From positions 1 through 64,000 of the forward strand of contig JAPXSY010000001.1 of NCBI GenBank assembly GCA_033812795.1: 64,000 nucleotides of DNA, read 5' to 3'. A program made the translations under genes and the position numbers. Of the stretch, positions 58,880-64,000 are shown piece after piece; position 1 is the stretch's first letter; each line of letters begins with the position of its first letter. The notes beneath the pieces are model-generated. The model saw only the letters and a program-made list of their open reading frames with translations. It was not told where the DNA came from and searched no databases. This DNA is from JAPXSY01 sp033812795. GTDB taxonomy: Bacteria > Verrucomicrobiota > Kiritimatiellia > RFP12 > UBA1067.

Positions 58880-60016
58880 ATGAATGTGATGCGCTCCCCC
58901 TTTGTCACCCTTGTGTTGATCGCCATGCTCGCGTTTCTGGCGCTGCAGTTCCGGGAGGTGCGGCAGCGCGCTGTGTCCGCACCGTCCTCTCCTGCAACGG
59001 GCTCGGTGCCGATGTCCGCAAGACCGCATGCGCCAGAGGCGGAGCGACCCTGTCCCGAGACCGACGCCATCGCGGTTTATAAACGCGTCTCGCCCTCGGT
59101 GGTGGCCGTGGCCAACCACGCGCTGATCCGGCGCGGGTTCTTCGGATTCCAATTGTACGAGGTGCCACAGGGCGCGGGCTCCGGTTTCGTGTGGGACAAG
59201 AAGGGCCATATCGTCAGTAATTACCATGTGGTGCATCAAGCCAGCACACTGACCGTTACCTTCCCGGATGGATCACGGTATGACGCCGCACTGGTCGGTA
59301 TCGCGCCGGATTATGATTTGGCGGTGCTGAGGATCAACGCACCCCCCGAGAAACTCGTGCCGGTCACGGTCGCCACCTCACGCGCGTTGCAGGTCGGACA
59401 GCAGGTTTACGCGATCGGCAACCCGTTTGGTCTCGACACCACCCTATCGGCCGGTCTGGTCAGCGCACTCGGCCGCACCATCACCTCCATGACCGACCGC
59501 AAGATTTACGATGTCATCCAGACCGACACCGCGATCAATCCCGGCAACTCCGGCGGTCCCCTGCTTTCCTCATCCGGCAGGCTAGTGGGGGTCAACACCG
59601 CGATCCTTAGCCCGAGTGGCGCGTATGCCGGCATTGGCTTCGCGGTCCCCTCGGACACCGTGTCCCGCGTGGTGCCGCAACTCATTGAGAAGGGCCGGGT
59701 CACGCGTGCCGGACTCGGCGTGTATCTGTTGCCCGATCATGTGACCGCACGCGCGGGCATCGCGGGCGTGGCCCTGTACGCGGTTGCGGAACGAACACCC
59801 GCCGCACGCGCAGGTCTTGAAGGGATCGGCGTCAGTCGGCTCGGAGATCTGATTTTCGGCGATGTGATCCAAGCCGTGGACGGAATCCCGGTGGGCACGA
59901 TCGAAGAGCTACAGGCCGTCCTCGACCCCCGTCGGCCGGGCGAACAAGTCCGGCTAACCGTTGCCCGTAACGGCAAACGGCGGGATGTGACCCTGACGCT
60001 GATCGAAGAGGAGTGA
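58880..60016 (+). CDS. HtrA/DegP-type periplasmic serine protease with one PDZ domain
   Basis: A 378-residue DegS/DegQ-like protein. A single N-terminal hydrophobic segment (FVTLVLIAMLAFLALQF) is a membrane anchor or signal, followed by a low-complexity Ala/Pro linker. The trypsin-like domain (about 60-280) has the full triad: H116 (SNYHVVHQ), D146 (PDYDLAVLR) and S224 (GNSGGPL). One PDZ domain (about 285-375) ends the protein with GDVIQAVDGIPVGTIEELQA. It acts in the cell envelope on misfolded or signal proteins. One PDZ and an uncleaved-looking anchor suggest a DegS-like stress sensor, but family length fits DegQ-like too. It ends 2 bases before the stop of the convergent isomerase gene. 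Confidence 0.95.
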   Translation: MNVMRSPFVTLVLIAMLAFLALQFREVRQRAVSAPSSPATGSVPMSARPHAPEAERPCPETDAIAVYKRVSPSVVAVANHALIRRGFFGFQLYEVPQGAGSGFVWDKKGHIVSNYHVVHQASTLTVTFPDGSRYDAALVGIAPDYDLAVLRINAPPEKLVPVTVATSRALQVGQQVYAIGNPFGLDTTLSAGLVSALGRTITSMTDRKIYDVIQTDTAINPGNSGGPLLSSSGRLVGVNTAILSPSGAYAGIGFAVPSDTVSRVVPQLIEKGRVTRAGLGVYLLPDHVTARAGIAGVALYAVAERTPAARAGLEGIGVSRLGDLIFGDVIQAVDGIPVGTIEELQAVLDPRRPGEQVRLTVARNGKRRDVTLTLIEEE

Positions 60017-60018
60017 CC

Positions 60019-60834
60019 TCAATAGGCGACCAATCGGCGCACCGCTGTGGCGATATCGCGGACGCGCTGCTCACCCGCCTCGCGCTCGATGGCCACGGCA
60101 CCCTCGTACCCGATCTCCTCCAGCACGTTCAGGAACGCGAAAGCATTGACCTGCCCTTCGCCCCACACGACTTCGCTCCCCCACGTGCCGGGCACAGTGG
60201 TTCGGATCGCATCCTTGATGTGAATGTGGCGGATCCAAGGCGCGAGGCGACGCAGCGCCGGAAGCGGCTCATCCTTGTTGTACAGAATGAGATTAGCCGG
60301 ATCGAAGTTCAAGAGCACATTCGGATGGTTCAGGGTCTCAACAAACCGCTGAAGCTCCTCGGCTGTTTCCTGTCCGGTCTCCATCAGTAGCGTCACGCCC
60401 GCCTCACCCGCCGAATCCCCCAGCGCGCGCACACGGTCATAGAATTTTTTAGCGTAGGCGTTGTCAGTGTGATCCAAGAACCCCACGTGCATCATGATGT
60501 ACTGCGAGCCGAGCGCAGCCGTGATCTGGGCCGCACGGGCGAACGCCTCCCCGCTCGCGGGCCAGTGCGCATCCGGCGCGATCCCGCCGGTCACCTTGAT
60601 CGTGTCCAACGTGCTGTAATCCTCATAGTCGTAATTCATCATGCCGGCCGTCACAGTCCAGCCCTGCTTTCGAACGGCATCAAGATACGCCTCGCCGTCC
60701 GGTGCCAGAGCCGGGGCGATCGCCAGATTGATATGCTCCAATCCCAGCGCGGTCATCACAGACCCGATCTCCTCCACGCTTTTTCTGAACGACCAACTGC
60801 ACACGGCCACTGGCCATTTTCCGCACTTTAACAT
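60019..60834 (-). CDS. Sugar phosphate isomerase/epimerase (AP endonuclease 2-like TIM barrel)
   Basis: About 271 residues. It has the xylose-isomerase-like TIM barrel: AVCSWSFRKSVEEIGSVMT at strand 1, QYIMMHVGFLDHTDNAYAKK, GVTLLMETGQETAEELQRFV (metal Glu), NVLLNFDPANLILYNKDEPL (metal Asp region), WIRHIHIKDAIRTTVPGTWG and GAVAIEREAGEQRVRD (last metal Glu). These enzymes move or invert groups on sugars and inositols using a divalent metal. GGAGGAAAG precedes the ATG at 60834; the frame extends further upstream but with no support. It follows a Gfo/Idh/MocA gene by 58 bases on the same strand, a frequent pairing in inositol or sugar catabolism. There is no export signal, so it is cytosolic. Confidence 0.88.
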   Translation of the reverse strand: MLKCGKWPVAVCSWSFRKSVEEIGSVMTALGLEHINLAIAPALAPDGEAYLDAVRKQGWTVTAGMMNYDYEDYSTLDTIKVTGGIAPDAHWPASGEAFARAAQITAALGSQYIMMHVGFLDHTDNAYAKKFYDRVRALGDSAGEAGVTLLMETGQETAEELQRFVETLNHPNVLLNFDPANLILYNKDEPLPALRRLAPWIRHIHIKDAIRTTVPGTWGSEVVWGEGQVNAFAFLNVLEEIGYEGAVAIEREAGEQRVRDIATAVRRLVAY

Positions 60835-60892
60835 GATCTTTCCTCCGCGGGTCCGGCGAACGGGCCCAATGTTTTCGCTTCTCTTTTTTCGC

Positions 60893-61939
60893 TTACTTTG
60901 CGAGGCGCACGGTTCTGCCCGTCCGGGCCGAACGTTTTTCAGCATCCACGATCCGCACGGAATCGCGCGACTGTTCCGGCGTGGTCACGCACGCGACCTT
61001 GCGGCCGCACAGCAGATCCATGAACCAGCGGATCTCGTACTCGTAGCCGTCGCCTTTCGGCAGTTTCGGCACGAACGCCTTTCCTTTGGCAGGATAGACG
61101 CAGAGCGGTTTCCCGCGTTTATCGTCCAGCACGACTACGGCCTTCTCGAACGTCACCACATACCCGGCCTCGAAGCCCAACGTCGGCGCCATGGCCCAAC
61201 TTGCCTCGGCCGTCACCGCCGCACCGCCCACATCGTACAGAGTGGAGATGTAGCGCATCGCCCCGTCTTTCGCAAAGTTAGCCCGGCTCGTCACCGCGCG
61301 CGGCATGCCGAACAAAAACTGAACGATATCCGTGTCATGGATGTGCAGATCCAGCGCCACGCCGCCGCTTTTCGACTCATCCATGAACCAGTTGACCCCT
61401 TTTTGCCAGCCCGGAGGCGCGCTGAAACGGTAGAAGGAGGCCGCGATGACTTTGCCGTACTTCCCGCTATCAATCAGATCCTTGAGATACACGTAACTCG
61501 GCCAGAAGCGCAGGCACTGGGCAATCATCAGCCGCGTACCCTTCGGCGCCTGTTTCGCGGCGCGCAGCATCACGCCGCAATCAACCGCATTCAACGCCAT
61601 GGGCTTTTCGCACAGCACGCTCACCCCGGCTTTCAGCGCCTTGACCGTGAACGGAACGTGTAACGGCGTCGGCAGGGTCAGCGAGATCACATCCGGGCGG
61701 GCCTCCTTCAACATCCGGTCGAAGTCGTCATAAATCACCGCATCCCCGTAATCCATCGAGGTGTCCGCACCCGCGACGTTCCCGCCCTGAACCGGAGCCG
61801 TGAACTGCGCCTGATTCTGATCGCACAACGCCACGATTTTCGCGTTCCGGATCTTTTTCCACTGCCCGTAATGCATGCGCCCCATAAACCCGAACCCCAC
61901 GATGGCGACGCGTTTCTGAACCGGTTTCCGTTTAGCCAT
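60893..61939 (-). CDS. Cytosolic Gfo/Idh/MocA family oxidoreductase
   Basis: A 348-residue protein without a signal peptide. The Rossmann motif VAIVGFGFMGRMHYGQW is near the N-terminus; VLCEKPMALNAVDCGVML carries the catalytic-region Lys (EKP). GGVALDLHIHDTDIVQFLFG matches the canonical 'G-G-x-x-x-D-x-x-x-H-x-x-D' substrate site very well. It is a standard intracellular NAD(P)-dependent sugar or inositol dehydrogenase, unlike the two Tat-exported forms in this window. GGGAGGAGA precedes the ATG. It lies upstream of the isomerase/epimerase gene; the two probably act in one short pathway, the substrate of which is unknown. Confidence 0.93.
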   Translation of the reverse strand: MAKRKPVQKRVAIVGFGFMGRMHYGQWKKIRNAKIVALCDQNQAQFTAPVQGGNVAGADTSMDYGDAVIYDDFDRMLKEARPDVISLTLPTPLHVPFTVKALKAGVSVLCEKPMALNAVDCGVMLRAAKQAPKGTRLMIAQCLRFWPSYVYLKDLIDSGKYGKVIAASFYRFSAPPGWQKGVNWFMDESKSGGVALDLHIHDTDIVQFLFGMPRAVTSRANFAKDGAMRYISTLYDVGGAAVTAEASWAMAPTLGFEAGYVVTFEKAVVVLDDKRGKPLCVYPAKGKAFVPKLPKGDGYEYEIRWFMDLLCGRKVACVTTPEQSRDSVRIVDAEKRSARTGRTVRLAK

Positions 61940-62005
61940 ATCTCCTCCCTTGCGGTTATCCTTACGACGACTGTGCGTATAGCATCCTAAATCGGCGCCA
62001 GCTTG

Positions 62006-63028
62006 TCAATGACCGTTGTGCGCAGGCAGAAATTCGGCGCGCACCATGCCGCAGCCGGCATTCGCGGCGGTGACGACCTGCGGCACACCATTGACCACAT
62101 CCAGCGATTGCACATGGGTATGGCCCGCGAACACGCCCAGAATGCCGGGCGCGCTGAACACCTCATTGCGGAAGGCGCGCGTCACCGCCGTGTGGCCTGC
62201 GGCAGGCCATTGAGGACGGCGCTCGATCTTCCAGTGCCGGTCCTGCGCGGCACCCCAGTCAGGATGGCCGCAACCGAATCCGACCGGTCGGCCGGGCGCG
62301 TAGAGCGGAATGTGCATGAGCAGAACCAGCGGCGTGTTGTCGGCCACCTGTTCGCGGAAAAACGCCCGCTGTTCAGGCAGGATCTCGTAGGTCGAATCGT
62401 CGATCGCCACAAACCGGATCCCCCGGATTTCGCGGACGGCCATCAACGGGTTCTGTCCCTGATATAGGGGCTTGAGCCGCTTTTCCGTCCATTCGCTCCG
62501 CAGGGCCATGCTCGATCCGGGCAACCCCTCGTAGTGCCAGTCATGGTTGCCCGCGACATAGAGGTAGGGCACACCTGACGCATCGAGTTTGGCCTGTGCC
62601 CATTCAATCGCCGCCTCGGAGGGAAAGCTGAACACATCGCCCACCAGCGCGAGCAGATCGACGCGCGCCTCCTTCGCGCGCCGGAGCGTCTCCTCGAAAC
62701 TGGCCTCCGGCGTGGTGAGCTCGCCGCTCTCGACATGCCGCACACGGTTGTAGCCCCCCGCCATACGGCTGCTGTATTCGCGGAACGGTTCGCCACGCGC
62801 GTCATCACGGTGCAGATGCGTGTCACCCGCAACCCACACCTTGACCGGCTCGCGGACCGCCGGGGAAAACACCCGAATCCGGTTACCGTCCAACGCGAAC
62901 GATCCGTGCCCGAACGATTTGTCCGTCGACGCCCCCTCCGCCTGCCGTACACCCCCGCTGAGCGCCCAAACCGAAGCGCCGCACGCCCCCATCCGGAGAA
63001 ATCCCCGTCTCGTTCCGTTCCGTTCCAT
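62006..63028 (-). CDS. Tat-exported metallophosphoesterase (calcineurin-like)
   Basis: About 340 residues. The twin-arginine signal (TRRGFLRMGACGASVWALSG) is followed by all metal-binding blocks of the calcineurin-like superfamily: GDTHLH, GDVFSF, GNHDWHY, MHIPLY and GHTHV. Exported forms act on phosphodiesters or phosphomonoesters; the true substrate is not readable. The frame continues far upstream, but the ATG at 63028 has a strong GGAGG and the Tat signal follows at once. It lies 66 bases upstream of the Gfo/Idh/MocA gene, same strand, and could be the first gene of that operon. Confidence 0.9.
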   Translation of the reverse strand: MERNGTRRGFLRMGACGASVWALSGGVRQAEGASTDKSFGHGSFALDGNRIRVFSPAVREPVKVWVAGDTHLHRDDARGEPFREYSSRMAGGYNRVRHVESGELTTPEASFEETLRRAKEARVDLLALVGDVFSFPSEAAIEWAQAKLDASGVPYLYVAGNHDWHYEGLPGSSMALRSEWTEKRLKPLYQGQNPLMAVREIRGIRFVAIDDSTYEILPEQRAFFREQVADNTPLVLLMHIPLYAPGRPVGFGCGHPDWGAAQDRHWKIERRPQWPAAGHTAVTRAFRNEVFSAPGILGVFAGHTHVQSLDVVNGVPQVVTAANAGCGMVRAEFLPAHNGH

Positions 63029-63204
63029 AACTCGACCTCCTTTACGGTTTGAGATTGTGCGAAAAAAAGAGCGATGTGTCGAACGCAAAGTCCAGATTGA
63101 CGTCCCCGGAGATGAACTGCGAAGATATGCAACACATCGGGTTGGGGGGAACGTTACCCCGCCACCCGTATCGTATGGACAGGGTTGTGCAGGCGAAAGG
63201 AAAG

Positions 63205-63704
63205 ATGATGAGACCAAGATGCCAGTGGGCTGGAATCGCTGTCGCGCTTATACTTATCGGAGGCCGGGCCGAATCGAAAACCGTGAATGTCTTTTTCGCC
63301 GGCGGCCAGTCGAATGCCAAAGCCGTCTGGGCCACCGCAATCGCCGACGGACTGAAAGCCGGGTACGGTTCGTCTTTGGTGATGGCGCACACCAATCATT
63401 CCGGGGAGGGTCTCGCAAACTGGTTTACCGACACCAGCAAGATCAATTACAGCAACGATCTCTTCCACCTCAATGGCACGAGTGTCTTGCAGACCCGCAT
63501 GGCGGAGATCGCCGCCGCCGGGGACGAACCGGTTTTCCGGGGGGATGTGCGGCCGGTGTCAGCGGAGTTCAGGCTATGGTGATCTTCCGCACCGGCACCG
63601 TCGCCCAGCCATCCATCACCAACGGCACGGCATTCGTGGACGACCTGCGCGTCACGGTTTTTGAACCGGTCTGGCCCCCCACAACGCTTCTGAAGCTGTT
63701 CTGA
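63205..63704 (+). pseudogene. Sialate O-acetylesterase (SASA/SGNH) remnant with deletion and frameshift
   Basis: The ATG at 63205 (GAAAGG upstream) starts a signal peptide (MMRPRCQWAGIAVALILIGG) followed by VNVFFAGGQSNAKAVW, the GQSN block I of SASA esterases, and GLANWFTDTSKINYSNDLFH. After about 125 codons the frame ends at 63582 without the C-terminal His block. Just before that stop another frame opens and reads TGTVAQPSITNGTAFVDDLR and VTVFEPVWPPTTLLKLF, which looks like the genuine C-terminal tail of a longer exported protein. The middle and second catalytic part are missing. It is therefore a decayed gene with both ends kept. Confidence 0.65.
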
Positions 63705-63750
63705 CCCGTACAATCAAAGCGGCTCGCGTGCCGGGCAGACCGCCTCTGAA

Positions 63751-64000
63751 TCACTCCGCCTTGCCGCGTTTTCGCGTCTTTCTCGGCTTCGGGGCGGGCC
63801 GGGTTCCGGCGTCCACCGTTGTCGCGCTCTCCGTTTTTTTCTTCTTACGGTTACGGGGCGGCGAGGCCGTTTTCTTATCCGGTGTACGCAACGGCAATTC
63901 GTCCTGCATGCGGAAGTGCAATCCTGTCCCGTCCTCTTTTAATGTCGTCTCGACCGTGCCCGCAGTCAGTACGCCGCGCAACAGTTCCTCTGCGAGCGGA
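63751..64000 (-). CDS. 3' end of a Clp-type AAA+ ATPase gene (partial at window edge)
   Basis: The minus-strand frame enters from beyond 64000 and reads PLAEELLRGVLTAGTVETTL and KEDGTGLHFRMQDELPLR, like the small C-terminal domain of ClpA/ClpB/ClpC-type ATPases, where 'PLAE-x-(I/L)-L-x-G' leads to a G-(D/T)-x-(V/I) strand. It then has a basic, Lys/Arg/Pro-rich tail of about 45 residues (PRNRKKKKTE to RKTRKRGKAE), longer and more charged than usual. Only about 82 codons are in the window, so the family call is moderate. Confidence 0.55.
   Translation of the reverse strand, partial: PLAEELLRGVLTAGTVETTLKEDGTGLHFRMQDELPLRTPDKKTASPPRNRKKKKTESATTVDAGTRPAPKPRKTRKRGKAE

Overview
This window comes from a GC-rich bacterium of the PVC group, most likely Kiritimatiellota or a close Lentisphaerota relative. 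The evidence is the many secreted glycosidases, autotransporter-like beta-helix proteins with 'W-G-G-K-P' openings, several Tat-exported Gfo/Idh/MocA oxidoreductases, an Agl23/DUF2723 membrane glycosyltransferase pair and HEAT plus FG-GAP proteins. This placement is inference from gene style; there is no rRNA in the window. The first 15 bases match the Tn5 mosaic end used in Nextera libraries, so position 1 is almost certainly a raw contig end of a metagenome assembly. No tRNA, rRNA, CRISPR array or insertion sequence was seen.

Layout. 1-541: intergenic repeat array. 542-6311 (-): two membrane glycosyltransferase-type genes in an operon. 6497-8431 (+): NarL-type response regulator and Gfo/Idh/MocA protein. 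8453-8923 (-): gene remnant. 9052-11175 (+): uvrB. 11193-15888 (-): gyrA, a NusG paralogue, an Lrp/AsnC regulator and a PLP aminotransferase. 16031-16996 (+): zinc-ribbon protein with a nucleoside-deoxyribosyltransferase-like domain. 17015-24537 (-): CDF transporter, HEAT/FG-GAP protein, Gfo/Idh/MocA protein and small exported proteins.

24759-58830 is a large carbohydrate-use region. Its minus-strand core, running from 55927 down to 32808, holds: a U32-like protein, three QueG/RdhA-like Fe-S proteins, an SSS symporter, two copies of a [beta-helix passenger + clan GH-A glycosidase] cassette (one passenger copy broken by a TGA), a GH43-GH42-like-F5/8C fusion, a GH101/DUF5696-like protein, and a beta-helix protein fused to a GH97-N-like domain. 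A XylR-type regulator (LacI-like sensor plus AraC HTH) diverges from this core. At the two flanks, two secreted proteins (24852 and 57343) lie behind a nearly identical 42-bp upstream element, which suggests one regulon. A large GH-A protein (27784-31911) and a wrecked AraC gene lie between.

58880-64000 returns to housekeeping-type genes: an HtrA protease, a sugar isomerase/epimerase, a Gfo/Idh/MocA protein, a Tat-exported phosphoesterase, a broken SASA esterase and the 3' end of a Clp-type ATPase.

Recurrent oddities are remnants that keep both gene ends but lack the middle, in-frame TGA interruptions, and intergenic 'stutter' DNA built from short degenerate words. One such hexamer pattern also appears inside the gyrA coding tail.
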